Below are positions 12,970-25,944 of a stretch of DNA of 64,000 nt, piece after piece (within the stretch, counting starts at the first letter, position 1; each line of letters opens with the position of its first letter). Position numbers and translations under genes: made by a program. Under the pieces are notes generated by a model, which worked only from the letters and a program-made list of their open reading frames with translations, made no database searches and was not told where the DNA came from. Source of the DNA: Epiperipatus broadwayi (taxonomy: Eukaryota > Onychophora > Udeonychophora > Euonychophora > Peripatidae); assembly GCA_028023455.1 (NCBI GenBank), contig JAQFVV010006197.1, positions 20,459,254 through 20,523,253 on the forward strand, read 5' to 3'.

Positions 12970-14575
12970 CTTTTTTGAAGCACTGAGAGCAATGTATAGA
13001 CCTGAGAAATGGTATCACAATTCTTTTAAATCCAGTGATGGCTCTCATATGATGATAGTGATGTTTTGAATAGGTGAAAGATTTTGATTATCTTTTGAAT
13101 AATAATATAAGAATTGAGATGACAACTTCTAATAATATATATATTTTATCTATTCATTTAGATTTGGATAAAGATAACCAGTTTAGTGAAGTTAAAACAG
13201 CTCTCTGAAATCTAAAAAATGGAAAGATTGCAAGTCCTAATGAAATATCAGGATGTTTTTAAGAATTGGTGGTAATCTGCTTGCTTCAAAAATATGGGAT
13301 TTTTTAAAAGAATATATGGACTTATGAAGTTGTATTACCCAATTGTAAAAATGCTTTTATTCTTCCAATTTTTCAAAGCAAAGAAAATAGATAAGATTGC
13401 AGTAATTAGCATTGAATATCATTATTATCTACTACTGCAAAGATAGTTTCAAAAGTATTTTGAAGAGATTGCTTTCAGTCATGGATGGATGGTTTCCAGC
13501 ACTTTAAGCATGGTTTTTCTTGCAAAGCAAATGCAAAAAAAGTATTAGAAATAAGGAAGTGATTTATATATTGATTTTTATTAATTTAGTCAAAGCATTT
13601 GATTCAGATAATAAGACAGATCAATGGATTGTTTGAAATTGGATATATATAATAATATGAGAGGAAGTGTTATTATTACAGGTGGAAAATCTAAGACATT
13701 TGAAATGAAAATTGTCATTAAACAAGGAATTGTATTTACTCCAAGATTATTTTTAATTTTTAGATCAGTGTTTTCTGGAATTATTATTGACAGTTTATTC
13801 AAACAATGATTAAGATATGAAATTGCTTTTTAAAGAGGAATCTTTTAATTTGAATCAATTAAACACAAAAACATTTTTTTTTAATTCTGGATTTACAATA
13901 TGCTGATGATTGTGCTGCTTTCCCTAGTTCAAATTAGGATTTACATAAGGTACTTAATGTTTTGAATGCAACATATAAAGGCTTCAACTCAACTTCTTAA
14001 TCAGTCAGTGATGAACAAGTCCTCAATAACTTTTAGCTTGGATGGTTATCAACTTGAGATAGGAACTAGTTTAAATATCCTGGAAGTATTATAAATGAAA
14101 AGATGAAAAGAAATGTTAAGGTAGAACACAGTGGTCAATATGTAGCAGCTATTGACTTTTAAAAATTAAAACAGTATTTCATCACAAAAAAAAAGTATGT
14201 TAGCTATACATAGACTGTTATTTTATCTAATTAATTATATGGAAATGAGACTTGGACCTTCTATCAGCACTCCATAAAGATATCAGAAAAGTTTCATTTA
14301 AGGATACTCTATAGAATTTAAAAAATACAATAGCAAAATCACAAAACTAATCAATATGTTTTTCAACTTTCTAAATGTGATACTAAAGAATCCACTACTG
14401 CAAAATCATACCTTCAATGAACTGGATATGTAAAATGATTGAACAATATAATACATTCTAAAAGGGTGTTTTATGATGAACTTAAGCATGATTTGTCAGA
14501 GAGGTAAGATATGTTATAAAAGTGCACTGTCAATCGTTTCCTTTGGAAAAATGTGGCAGAGAATAGAATACATTA
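12970..14575 (+). pseudogene. LINE family C remnant: decayed reverse transcriptase
   Basis: A highly decayed reverse transcriptase read through all three plus frames. In order I can see: an SSDGSH segment (12990-13060) followed by a decayed RW-x-EHF-like region; LKNGKIASPNEI (near 13215), matching the LKNGKAAGPDEI block; a motif A remnant VKAFDS (near 13590); GGKSKTFEMKIVIKQGI at 13682-13732, matching the GGETS-VKQG block; the polymerase box YADDCAAF near 13900-13925; FKYPGSIINEKM (FKYLGS-like) near 14070; YGNETWT at about 14240; and FHLRILY near 14293. After that come a GYVK-type remnant and a YDELKHDLSER block at about 14470-14505. This is the layout of a widespread invertebrate LINE group with an LLYGxETWT tail. 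Many stops and indels show it is old. Clade assignment is not possible by eye. Confidence 0.75.
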
Positions 14576-14579
14576 GAGA

Positions 14580-17500
14580 ACTACAATTAGTAATAGTGTT
14601 ATGTATTTTTAAAAAAAGTTGTTTTTTTTTTTTCTAAATAAAAAAATAATACCATAAAATATCAAGTAAACAAAAAAATTGATCAGCATTTTCTATATAT
14701 GGATGAATCTGCTATTTACAGAATGGTTTCCATAATAACCACAAAACTCATTTCTAGAGCAGATTTTTTCTCTTTCCTTTTCTTTCTTTTTCTTTTTTTT
14801 TTTGGAGTGGGTGGGAGGGGGAGTTAGAATGGCCATACTCATTTACAAATGACTCTTTATTAGTAGTAGTATTTTAAAGTTAGCTTTGTTGGCCAATCTT
14901 ACAACTAAATTAGAAATTCAAATAAAAGTCCTTAAGAGCAGAAACAATTTTATCAATATATAATCCGTATGTAATAGTAGCTTAGAATATCCAAATGAAT
15001 AACCTCTAAACATATTTTTATTTTGTATATATGTGTACATGTAAAATCACCGATTTACAAACAAGTGAAATTTAAAAAAGGCTGAAACCAGATATTTTCT
15101 GATTTGAATTTGTGCTCTTATATTTTGTATTGCTAATAACTAATACTCTTACATATAAGATACTTATAATGGATTATATACACCTTTGTACTATAGTTTA
15201 CAATTCAAAAGCTGGTTGTTATATATAAATAGCATAATAAAAACAAAGGCCAAATCATAATAAACTTCAGATTACCAATAAAATCTTAGCATATTATTTC
15301 AACCAATTAATCTAACATGTTTGTCAGTATTTTTTTACTTAAATAATTCAGAATGACATAATATCTATTTACTATACTATGAGCATTTATATATATTTTT
15401 TCAAGTTTTGTTCCTATCAGTGTATCTTTCATCTTAGCGCAATCATTTTACAACCATCCATCAGCCCAGAAATCTGATAACCTCTCTCACTGTAGATACA
15501 TTTTGAAACATCCACTTCTTTTTTCCAAGTAAAACAACTTTGCTCATATAATTTTAATTTCATATATCATTAATGAAAGTATATAATATCACAATTTCTT
15601 TCCTTATCTCAATAATAGCTTCAACAAATGAGATATTCATCAGTTCTTGTATAGATTAAATTTAAAAATATAAAGATGTTGAAATCATATTTACTCATAG
15701 ATGAATGGCATATAGAATTAGAACTTGAATCTGATTCTGTTTAAAAATAATAGAAGTACTGTGTGATTATGCAGCTAATTGGCATTCCATAGACAGGAAT
15801 TTAAAAGCTGTAAATAATTGTTAAATCATTCCTTGTTATTTATTTTAAGCACATTATACTTTTTATAATCAAAAATAATCAACAACTTTGAATGTCATAA
15901 TAATTAATGAAATAGTCATGCTAATACTAAATGATCCTTTAACATTCTGATTCATATGCAGAATATCTAATCACATGGTTTATATACAGAAACTTCTGAT
16001 TATTAGATCATTTTACACATCACATCACATGCATACAACTGTGTAAACAGCCAAGATAAAACTATTACGTTGCACGTCAATGTTTCATTTTAATTACTCA
16101 GTGATTACTTTGAATAGAGATTGAGTGATATTATTTGTAATATTTTATGGATATTGATTAAAATTTTATGAAAAAAAAAAGATGAAAAACATGTTCAGTC
16201 CAAAATTTCCAGGTAAAGAACAACATAAAGCAATAAGAAATAATTGGTATTCTTCTTCCAGTCTTTATCATTTAATAATATAAAAGATGATAAATACTGG
16301 CAACACATAAATTAAACACTACAAAAACTAAATTATAAGGACAATAGAGTGAATTGACATAAAAAATTATTTTATGATCATGGTTAATTCAGAGATATCA
16401 AGGTTAAAATGTTTCTCTCATAGAATAATTACATAAATATTGATACCTCTATCCTCCCTGTGACTAATCCGAAAAATAAAAATAAATAAAATACAACTTA
16501 TTCATTTAAAGCTCTGCTAGTATTTAAACATACATTTACTATCATGTTTTAATGAAGAATGTAAACTCTGTATATTAGTATGTTTTAAGTACAGCATATT
16601 AAACATTCATACAAAGGCACCATTCCATTTTCAACAACTCTTAAATATGTCATTTATAATTAGTAAAGCTGATGATTCATTTGATATTTGGCAGTTGTTA
16701 AAAATGAGGTGCTAATATTAACCTCTGACTATTTAATAGTTATTTCACAATAGCCTATGTTTAAATTAAGCTAATATAAATAAAGTGTTTCTATTCTGTG
16801 TTACAACATGTCAATAAATATATGCCCAAACACCATTAGAACTAAAAAAATCATTCTATTCTTTTCATTTATTGATAGATGATTATTACTTTATACATAA
16901 ATCATGGGGGATTTCAGTTGTTTCTGTATCAATTTCATATACATTAAGCTACAATGCTAGTGGAAATATATATATATATCTTAATCTGATATAGTATCAC
17001 AAAGAAGCAAAAAAATCTTATAATTACCCAATGAAAGGAACATGATAGTAATATGTTAATAAAATCTCCCGAATTACTATTGATACCATTAACATGGTCA
17101 ATTGACATTTAGATATACTATAAAACTTTCTATCTCCACATGCATTTATAATGTAGAAAAAAAAAAAAAGAAAAAAAAAAAGCCTTTTTGGCTGAGTCAA
17201 TCATAATCAGATGAACCAGACATTCTTCACGTATTGTTTTGTAACAAAACTGCAGTTCATTTTATAATTATAACATTCCTTAATGCATTCATTAATGATT
17301 ATTACTAATTCTTTATTAGGGTAGATATTATTGTTTAATTTTAGTTGAGATATTTTACCTTAATTCAAGATTAATTAAACACCCGAGATCTTCAATTTTA
17401 CTTCCATTTTTAAACTTAGATGGCTAAAGATTTTTTTTTTTAATGAATTCCTAAAAAATGTGTTAAAAAATAAAGCATATTTAAAATGTTTTAGAGAGAT

Positions 17501-17610
17501 GCATAAAAATTAAGATGTATTTCTAACAACCTCATTAATTTAGCAGAAATATATGAAGAAATGAGTTTTCATCAGCAAATCATAGAACAAAAGATTATCA
17601 TGAACACTGA
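14580..17610. other. A+T-rich DNA, no gene recognised
   Basis: Contains a pyrimidine tract at 14769-14804 and a short TA repeat near 16967-16980. No coding or repeat-family match within the window was found. Confidence 0.5.
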
Positions 17611-17617
17611 ATAGACA

Positions 17618-17721
17618 TCAAAAAAAAATACTACATTAGCTATCTCCAAATAATTATTTAGATCCTAGTTTTCAAAAAAAAATACTACATTAGCTATCTC
17701 CAAATAATTATTTAGATCCTA
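17618..17721 (+). repeat. 54-bp tandem duplication
   Basis: A block beginning TCAAAAAAAAATACTACATT and ending TTATTTAGATCCTA occurs twice, at 17618-17668 and 17672-17721, with a period of 54 bases. The copies are almost identical, so the duplication is recent. Confidence 0.9.
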
Positions 17722-18224
17722 TTTATCATTAATAGGGCTAGATTATCCTTAAACCCTATAAAACTGCAGCATACTTTTGTACCTACATTTTCCTATTTCA
17801 TAGTAGGAGTTGAAATATAGCTTTGAAGTTATGTTAACCTGATAAAAATCATGTAAGTATCTTTTGTACAAATTAATTTTGTTTATTTATAGTAAGACCA
17901 TTATTGAAAATTTAATTGTATCTTAAGTTCACACACACAAAAAAAATTAAGACATTAAATCCATAGCTTTGATTTTAAAAAGTTGCTTGGATCTTCTCTG
18001 ATAATTTGATAAACTACAAAAGTCTTCTGTCAGGCAATTAATTATTATAAGTTCATTGTAATTCTCAACTAAGTAATACATATTTTAATGCATAACATTA
18101 TCTATTAAATTAATATCTTTTATATGTATAGATTTAAAAATAAAAATTCAAAATGTACTGCCATAGTTGTCTAACAATTTCAAATTAGCTTCAGAACACT
18201 TCCCAGTACTAACCGATTAATAAA

Positions 18225-18600
18225 TAACTCCAAAGATAAAATAGAAAAAGATCAAGCCCCTCATGTGGTCTATAAAATGGCATGCCCTCAATTAGGCTGC
18301 CAGGCATCTTACTATGTGAGACTCGCGCTAACCTTAATACAAGAATTTACCAACACAGGTATGCATACAACAGGGTTAAAAATAAAAATGAAGGAACATC
18401 AGTATTCTGGGACCGTCAAGCAGCTACAGCCATGTATTCGAACCCAGTTCTGCCCAAATAATTTGTACAGAGAAGAGTGATGCCAAAAGAAAAGTTAAAG
18501 AAGCTTTTTACATAGCAAATGATCTCAGTGCCATTAATAGAAGAGAGGCATGCTTTGCTCTCTCCAAACAATGGACTAACTAATTAAAAATTCAAGCTCA
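18225..18600 (+). pseudogene. Penelope-like element remnant: GIY-YIG endonuclease domain
   Basis: The conceptual translation begins VVYKMACPQLGC at about 18260, then a YY-V block where the family has YIG. After frame changes it continues through a His-containing region to a KRKVKEAFYIANDLSAINRR segment at about 18484-18545 and a final tryptophan-containing tail near 18575. This order (VYKIxCP, Cys, YxxG, xxEH, then xxEAxxI...PxIN) is characteristic of the GIY-YIG nuclease at the C-terminus of Penelope-like retroelements. The reverse transcriptase that should lie upstream is not visible, so this is a truncated 3' fragment. The YIG and arginine positions are damaged and the frame is broken. Confidence 0.6.
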
Positions 18601-18644
18601 TTTGCATATATGTACAATAAATCACAACAGTCTTCATTCACAAA

Positions 18645-18715
18645 GCTATGAGTATGAGATTCGAACATTAAATCTCGAAAGCGCTAAGCAGACCTATTAC
18701 ACATTATAATATAAT
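18645..18715 (-). repeat. tRNA-related fragment (possible SINE head)
   Basis: On the minus strand a box-A-like TGCTTAGCGC is followed by a box-B-like TGTTCGAATCTC. Spacing is shorter than in a tRNA, so it is at best a degraded tRNA-derived SINE head. The flanking sequence also contains an inverted TATAATTATA pair. Confidence 0.3.
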
Positions 18716-19429
18716 TATAGCTTCACTAACGCATGCGAAAAAAGTCGCATATTTATAATTATAATAGATAATATCATAGAGGAAATGAGTTCTCTAATAA
18801 TTTTATTTTTTTGGGAAACATAACTAATCTACCAATACTTTTGATGACAAATAAACACATACAATTTCATATAATTTATAAATCTAATTAAAATAATATA
18901 CTTTTTTTCTTCCAAAGCCATCTTTTGTAACTAGCCTTATTAAAGACTGCAAACATTTCCTAATAAAACATTAAATTCAACCTGGTCAAAATTAAATCAA
19001 CAAATCCATAAGGATAGAGAAAACTAAAAAAAAAAAATGTTACAGAAATTAATGACCAACCATCTATCATTTCTTATCCAATTCCCATCGCATGTCTTTT
19101 AATTATTTTTGACAGTTTCTGCATGAGTCATGAAAATATTTCTGATTGAACGAAAAATTACATTTTCAACACATTGTTTTCTTAAAATAATCAAATTTAT
19201 ATATATATTTAAATTAAAAATAATAATAATTAATTTGCATTAAAAAAAAAAAATTCAGTTGCAAATTCCTGATACAGTTACCATTTTAAATTTATTGCTT
19301 GTTTGTTTGTTTTCCCATAAAAAATAAATTAAAGCTAAAAGGTATCTAATGGATGAAATTAAAAAGTAACATTATTTAAATGCAGGCAACTTTTATTCGT
19401 CATAATTTTTGAAAAACAATAAATAAATT

Positions 19430-19615
19430 AATACACTATACAGGCTTAAACCTGATATATATATGTAATGTATGCGGGATTCGAACTCACACTTTCACAC
19501 GATCCTCAACTCTCCTTGCCTTCTAATATTGCTGACCCACCTGATCACACACATGTTGAAAAGATAAATAATCAATATAGCTACGAATTAACTTTTCATG
19601 CAACCAGTGCATAAT
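19430..19615 (-). repeat. Dispersed repeat family S copy
   Basis: Shares ACAGGCTTAAACCTG, GGGATTCGAACTCA, CTTTCACACGA, TTGCTGACCCACCTGATCAC and ACATGTTGAAAAGATAAATA with the copies at 21955-22150 and 38277-38511. Read on the minus strand it holds a box-B-like GAGTTCGAATCCC. It has no internal coding capacity. Confidence 0.8.
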
Positions 19616-19689
19616 TTATATCTAGGAAGGTAAAACAGCTCTAAATAAACGTGACTTTTGACTACAGGAAATAACAGCTACTCTTCGTT

Positions 19690-19745
19690 ATAGGATCTTA
19701 ATTTTTAAGTCCAATACTCTACCAATGTCTTAAACCACACAGGCG
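19690..19745 (-). repeat. tRNA-related fragment (possible SINE head)
   Basis: The minus strand reads GTGGTTTAAGACATTGGTAG, then AGTATTGGACTTAAAAATTA, close to the D-arm and anticodon arm of a tRNA (anticodon position TAA). No clean B box follows, so this is a tRNA-derived SINE fragment rather than a functional tRNA. Confidence 0.4.
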
Positions 19746-19900
19746 ATAATCCACTTCAGATAAATACCTCTCTAAACCCCTTCCTCTCTAAGAAAGGATT
19801 GTCAATCTTTGGTAATGAGGTATTAAGTGAATTTAAATCCTGTTGTGTCAATAAATTATATTGAATGGCTAGCAGATCTGCCATGAGATAATTTTTTCTT

Positions 19901-20003
19901 CTCATGTGTCATAGCATCAGCCGGGAAGCGAACCCGCTATACCGGGACAACTGCTTGTAAAGCAGCTGTCGCTGACCTCTCGACCACCAATACTTGACAT
20001 GAG
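19901..20003 (-). repeat. tRNA-like element with extended terminal stem (copy 1)
   Basis: On the minus strand a 77-nt tRNA-like core has an A box (TGGTCGAGAGG), a five-base anticodon stem with loop TTTACAA (anticodon position TAC, complement of 19957-19959) and a B box GGGTTCGCTTC. The core is enclosed by an extra stem: CTCATGT at one end and ACATGAG at the other. The same extended arrangement recurs at 60435-60533 on the plus strand. Mismatches in the T stem and the shared flanks argue for a tRNA-derived repeat, not a functional tRNA-Val gene. Confidence 0.7.
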
Positions 20004-20328
20004 ATGATTATTTAAAAAAAAAAAAAAATTCTCAAAAAAAAAAAAGCAGTATCAGCTGAATTCCCTGGCGTACGTTTGAATGTTATGGACACATGCTACC
20101 AATATACGATGAAGGTTTTTTTATACGCATTATATAAAAGATTTAATATAACTGTATATCAGACTTATTACAGAAGTAGGCACCATTGTTACAAAGTTTT
20201 ACATCAGTGTGATGATAATCTAGTTATAATATGCATATAAAGACTTATTCATGCAGTTTGTTTTGTGTTCTTTATTACATATAAAATATTAAAGATATAA
20301 AATTTGTAGATAATAATAATGCTGGCGT

Positions 20329-20403
20329 GGCTTAGAACAGTAATGAAGTCGCAGATTAGATCTAGAGTCATGATCCATAGATCACAGTTCAATTGTTTGA
20401 ACA
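20329..20403 (+). repeat. tRNA-derived SINE head, diverged
   Basis: The sequence has a box-A-like TGGCTTAGAACAG, a CATGATCC anticodon-arm-like segment and a box-B-like CAGTTCAATTG at tRNA-like spacing. This pattern is typical of animal tRNA-derived SINE heads. No body or tail is recognisable downstream. Confidence 0.45.
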
Positions 20404-20409
20404 TAATGT

Positions 20410-21950
20410 AAACTGCTGATCAATGAACAATAATATAGAAAGAAAAATGATAAATTGAGATTCAATCGTAAAGTCATTTTAGTCACTCTGGCTATGATTT
20501 ATTTGCAATTATAAAACTATCCAAGTCATGTACTGTATATGTATAATAAATATTATATGAGAGGGGAAAAAATGAACTATTGAGATAAAAATTATATATT
20601 TAATAATTCTTAATTATCCCTCATACATAGAAAACATAACCCTCTTATAATAAGCATTAAAAAAAAAAGACTGTTACATGCATTACAATAGCAGTGTGCA
20701 ATCTATTTCTATTCGCGATCCCACTCTAGACAGAATTTCTATACAGCTACTAATTAGAAAATATACTAAAACAATTTGGGGAAACAATAATTTCACATTA
20801 CTTTTCACTGAATGGATATATCAGTGCAATTACTTCTGGATTAAATAAGTCCCAATATTATTAATTTTATTTATAATAGGACCTAATAATATCATGTTTT
20901 ATTATGGATATGATGACTGCTGGGTTAATATAAGATGCATTATTATATTTATATCTAATTACTATTTTTAAAAGGAAAAAACATATAAATTTATTAAGAA
21001 GTCTATAATCCTCCAAAATTCTTCTATACATCCTTGAGGGATTATAGTCCATACGTTTCACACTACTACATTACAATAATGATTAAGAACAAATGAGAGG
21101 AAGAATTTTGTTAGGAGAAAAAAAATAACGAATTAAATCTAATAATTATCAGGAATAAGCTACAAGCAAAAGAAAATGTTGAGACCAATAAAAGTTAACC
21201 TTAACAATGGCAGATGCTAATTCATTGAAATATCGGTATGTAATGGAAAATAATAAACGGTTTAACCCAAAAAATAATTTATCTACATCATTCAACCGTG
21301 AAAACATCAAATATAATACAATAATATATATATGATAAAAGGCAGTTAAAGTATTTTAAAAACTATATATATACGGTGCGTGTATATATATATATATGTA
21401 AAAACAGACACAAAATCTAGCCAATCTGACCTTAAAATAACAATTAGGGATTTATAGCTCATAAGAAAAAAGTTTGCAAGCAATAAGATTCTTGACACTA
21501 AATTTTCAGGAATAAACTTTATATTTACTTTATTTAAATGACTGAATAAATTTCAATAGTTGCAAATGAGAGAAAAAAAATCTATAAAGTGAAGATCACA
21601 TCTTCAAGATAACACTGTTACAAAATATATAATCTGCTAAATGATAATAATTCATACAAACCAAGAGAATATCATATGACTTTAACTTACACAATACTTT
21701 TCAATAGCAAATTCTATTTCTTTCAACTCAGTTCTACAATCTAGAGTAAGCTTGAATAACATACAGACATTATTAGAGATAATTTGACAATAATTATAAA
21801 TGAGTAGGATGTGAGCTAATAATTATCCATCACTTTATGTGTATCAATATTTAAAAGATAACTAGATTATTATCAATAAACAATTTAATTAGTATTTTTA
21901 CAACTGGTGTAATTATAATATTTAGTTTGTATTAATGGATTTATAATTTA
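20410..21950. other. A+T-rich DNA, no gene recognised
   Basis: Contains TA-rich microsatellites near 21322-21400. No coding pattern was found. Confidence 0.5.
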
Positions 21951-21954
21951 GCAT

Positions 21955-22150
21955 TAATACATTGTACAGGCTTAAATCTGCATTTATATATGTAATATAT
22001 TCGGGATTCGAACTCAGACTTTCACACAACCCACTACTCTCAGTGCCATCTCATATTGCTGACCCACCTGATCACACACATGTTGAAAAGATAAATAATC
22101 ACCAATATACGTATTTCATGCTAAACCAGCAATCATCAGTTGGTCTAGAT
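21955..22150 (-). repeat. Dispersed repeat family S copy
   Basis: The most complete single-arm copy of the family. It runs from TACATTGTACAGGCTTAAA through GGGATTCGAACTCAGACTTT, CACTCTCAGTGCCATCT and TTGCTGACCCACCTGATCAC to a 3' module (AATATACGTATTTCATGC, then CATCAGTTGGTCTAGAT). The last module is shared with 50985-51142. On the minus strand it carries a pol III B-box-like GTTCGAATC. Confidence 0.8.
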
Positions 22151-22154
22151 TACT

Positions 22155-24810
22155 ACTATCCTCACACACATATATATAATCAGTGCTCAGCTTTATATTA
22201 AGATAGCTAATCTTCATACTTTAATGGACAGGCTTCAAATTATTCCAACTCACAACTCTTCAGTCTGCCATTTCATTGAAAATCTGATGATGGAATGTTC
22301 AAAGCCCTTGTTAGTGCCATCCTACCCATGTTGACATATTAGTCAGTCTGACCCCTCATGTACAGGAGAATAAGTAAAAGTTGGGTAATTGGTTGGTTTT
22401 TTTTTATATTACAGTCTCACAGATCCCAACTAATGAATAATGATTTGGCACAATTGGTATAATCTTTTTTATCTTTTGACTATTCCTTTCACTTTACACT
22501 AAAATATATATAATCCTTAATTTCATATATATATATATCTTTTTCTTAATCTTTATTATCGCATACCTTTTATTTTGCTTTCTTCTTGGTATTAGAGTAA
22601 AGTAGAATAGATATTCTCCCTCTTGTTTTATCACATATTTTGTGAGTTCTTCTTATTAATATACTAATACTGAAAACAAAATTATAAAATGTTTGTAAAA
22701 CATAACCATTGTTGAAGAATTAGAGGCTAGATTTATGAATCTAAAGGCATAGAATATGTTCTTGAGAAAGAGCCAAGAATAGTTCCCATTATTGGCTTAT
22801 ATGATTTGAATTAAAAACAATTTGAATGACTAATTGTAATGTTATTATATATATATTAAAAAAAAGGAATAAGAAAATTCAAAGCTTCATCATTAATAAA
22901 ATTTAGAATGAACAGAAAAAGAATCAAAGAAAGATTGCCATAGTAAAGATGGAAACAGTTTCATTCTAAAAAAAAAAAATAATTATAACTAAAAGGAATA
23001 AAATGCTTCCAATAAAAAAAAATTATATGACTATAATAATTTACACTTTCTCTTTTTTATATATATATAAAAAATAAAATAAAAATCTCTGGAGAAAAGT
23101 TTAAAATTGTTCTGTCAAAGAACAAAGTTATATCCATAAATCCATAAGAAATCGTTCATCATTTCAGTTAAACAATGGGAAACATTTTATAAAAGGTATA
23201 TTATTTCCAGCAACAAAAGGCCAAAACATAACTCTATTCCCAAATTACTTAAAAGTGATTTTGTATTACAATCTAATTGATTTTCTCATTTGTCCAATGA
23301 TAGATCTGAAAATATTATTAGAAACAGTATTTTTGAAATCTAGCTGGCTACCACTTGGAAATATTATGCATATATTCATTCGATGAATAGCTATCTTCTT
23401 TAGTAATCACATTTTTTGTTGCTAAATATTGTATCTCAGTTTGAGAAAAAAGTATTCTTACTAAAAATTTTTGGACATATAATTAAATATTACAGTAACT
23501 ATGAAAAATATTACTGAAACTCAATTCCATTACTTTGCAGCAGGTACTCATTCTTTCAAATGTTACTGTGTAAGATATTAGAAGAAAACGTCCTTCATAT
23601 ATAAAAACATTAAGTATACTATTTGTCACTATATCAAGAAATACCCTTATCATTTAACAATGATTTCAAATCAATATCACTTTTCTAGATATTAAAACAG
23701 AAAAATATTTTCAATACAGAAAAATTGATGCAAACAGGCTTCAAGCAAGGTACGAAATAACTTTATTTTTTCAGATCAACAATAAAAGCCAGTTGAATTT
23801 TGACAATTATTTTTTGGATTCAAATGTTTCAGAAATTGAATTTACTAGGTTTTGACTTACGTAACTGTGGTCAAACAAAAATCATAAACCACATATAGTT
23901 ATTGACTGCTTTCAATGGCATAATTATAAAGAATAAATATGGTTAAAATTGGTATTTATCTTCTGATTGCAATCATTAAATTCCTTTATAATAATTATGA
24001 ATAGTTGTAAAGTGAGTAAAAAAAAATCCATTTACTAATTATATAAATAATGTATGTAGTGAAAGTTATTGTAATGTATATTAGTTCACATACATAAATA
24101 TTCAACTATATTAAATCAATCCCATTTTAGTTCTTTTAAAATATCCTTCAGTCATAACATACATACACCCACAGTACATATATATATATAAAATATCTGT
24201 TATGGAATAAATATTGTAATAAAAATAATGAATTATAATGGTGATAAAATATTATATAAATAGCTCTAATAAACAATAGAAGTACATTCAATTAATTTCT
24301 TAATCTTCAACTAAAAAAACCTTTTAAATTCAAATATAGCATAAGTAAATGTCATATCATATCCCAAGATTTGTGAATTTTAACATTACCAAATTGCCTA
24401 TTAGTTCCAGACATCCTATTTCTATTTATAAAAATTGTTTCTTTTATTATTATTTCTCTCTTCATGAAGAATCTTGCTATTTTCAAGACCAAAATTGAAA
24501 ATAAAATCATATTTTTTTCATTTTCAAAAAAAAACAAAACAAAAGCTGATATTAAATCATTATTACTTTTATTTTTTTATGTTTATATAACAATTGATTG
24601 CACTTATAATTTTTCTCAAGATTACATTTCAATTCACCTATGTATGAAGACTTACACTTACATAAAATTTGATAGATGGTATTATTTTTTTGTTTGAAAG
24701 GTATATTTTTTTGAATTATTTATCAATCAATTAACATTATGTGGAACACAAAATATTTTTAAAAAATTTAGCTTGAGTGTTTGAAACATATAGTGTATAT
24801 ATATATATTT
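22155..24810. other. A+T-rich DNA, no gene recognised
   Basis: A slightly more complex stretch at 22210-22380 shows no nameable motif on either strand. The rest is low-complexity with TA microsatellites. Confidence 0.5.
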
Positions 24811-24814
24811 TAAA

Positions 24815-25365
24815 CATATAGTATAGAAATCTACTTTTTTATAATTAACTTTCAGCTATTTAAAGTAGTAGCTTTCTTTTTAAATTGACATAAAGTGAAA
24901 TAAATTTGTTTAACATTACAATCAACTTCAATCAACTCTTTAGTAAATTTTTCAATATTTTATGTTTTATCACTTCCATGACAATATAATTTTTTACTAC
25001 AAAATGAAAGACTTGCTATCTTATACATAACTGGTACTTTTGATTTACAAGGCATATATCCTCTTTATTGCAAATGCTTGATTACCAATTTATGATTAAA
25101 CAACCACCTTTATAAGTAAGAGGACACATATATTATAAATCAGAAGTACCAGTTATGCATGAGATAGCAAATCTTAGATCTCTTTTATTTCACAATGAAA
25201 AATAATATTTTACTGAAAAAATTTCAATAGAGTTGATTGAAATTGGTATAATGTTTTAAACAGATTTATTTTGCTTCATACCAATTTAAAACGAAATATA
25301 TTACTTTAAGGAAGCTGAAAATAAATAATAAAAAAATGGATTCTATTCCATATATATGATTTTAA
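24815..25365. repeat. Foldback element FB1
   Basis: Imperfect inverted repeat with a left arm at about 24815-25060, a loop near 25061-25112 and a right arm at about 25113-25365. Paired blocks include TAACTGGTACTTTTGATTTA (left) with TAAATCAGAAGTACCAGTTA (right), and CAATCAACTCT (left) with AGAGTTGATTG (right). No protein-coding capacity is seen. Family and target-site duplication are not identified. Confidence 0.75.
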
Positions 25366-25484
25366 ATTTTTTTTAAAATATATAGGGATTTGTTTAATTC
25401 ATATTAAGTTCCCCATAATGGTAATAGATTGATAAATAATTAAAAAAATATTATATTTATGAAACAAAAAAGTAATATGTATGT

Positions 25485-25745
25485 CAAATTTGATATAAGT
25501 GCATGACTTCATACATAGGTAAACTGAGGTATAGTCTTGAGAAAAGATTAAAAGAGCATCAATTATTATATGAACATATAAAAAATAAGAATAATAAAGG
25601 ATTTAATAACAGTGTTTGTTTTCTTGGATCACAAAAAATATGGGAGTTTATTTTCAATTGTGATGTTGAAAATGCTAAGAAAGAAACCATAATAAAAGAA
25701 AAATTAAGGAGACAATTTTTATTAATAGAAATTGGATATCTGTAA
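25485..25745 (+). pseudogene. GIY-YIG endonuclease remnant, probably Penelope-like
   Basis: An 80-codon open stretch from 25503 reads TSYIGKLRYSLEKRLKEH, close to the YIGKTxRSLxxRLxEH core of GIY-YIG nucleases. Just upstream, in frame, are Cys-containing residues (CQI, a stop, YKCM) where the family has VYxIxCxxC. Further on are an Ile/Glu-rich block and an RRQFLLIEI segment, where the family has its catalytic Glu (RxxxExxxI). The His expected in the middle region is not evident. No RT is visible upstream, where foldback FB1 ends about 120 bases away. A Penelope-like origin is inferred from the nuclease type only. Confidence 0.5.
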
Positions 25746-25818
25746 TTAAGAAGCAATTTTCCAATGTTAAAATTCATTTAATCTTGAGAAATGACAAGAT
25801 GATGTTTACTTTTACTAT

Positions 25819-25931
25819 TATTAAAACAGGCAAAACTCACTATATATATTGCCACACACAGCAAGCTAGAGTAATCACAACAACAACAACAACAGTTATA
25901 TACAAGCATAAGAGGAGATGGTCATGTGATG
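25819..25931 (+). mobile_element. Tailed foldback family FB5, short copy with 13-bp target-site duplication
   Basis: The head AAAACAGGCAAAACTCAC and the block TTGCCACACACAGCAAGCTA lead through a CAA repeat to the tail AGTTATATACAAGCATAAGA and GGTCATGTGATG. Both ends are flanked by TTACTTTTACTAT, at 25806-25818 and 25932-25944. This copy lacks the right inverted arm, so it is an internal-deletion form. It is non-coding. Confidence 0.85.
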
Positions 25932-25944
25932 TTACTTTTACTAT

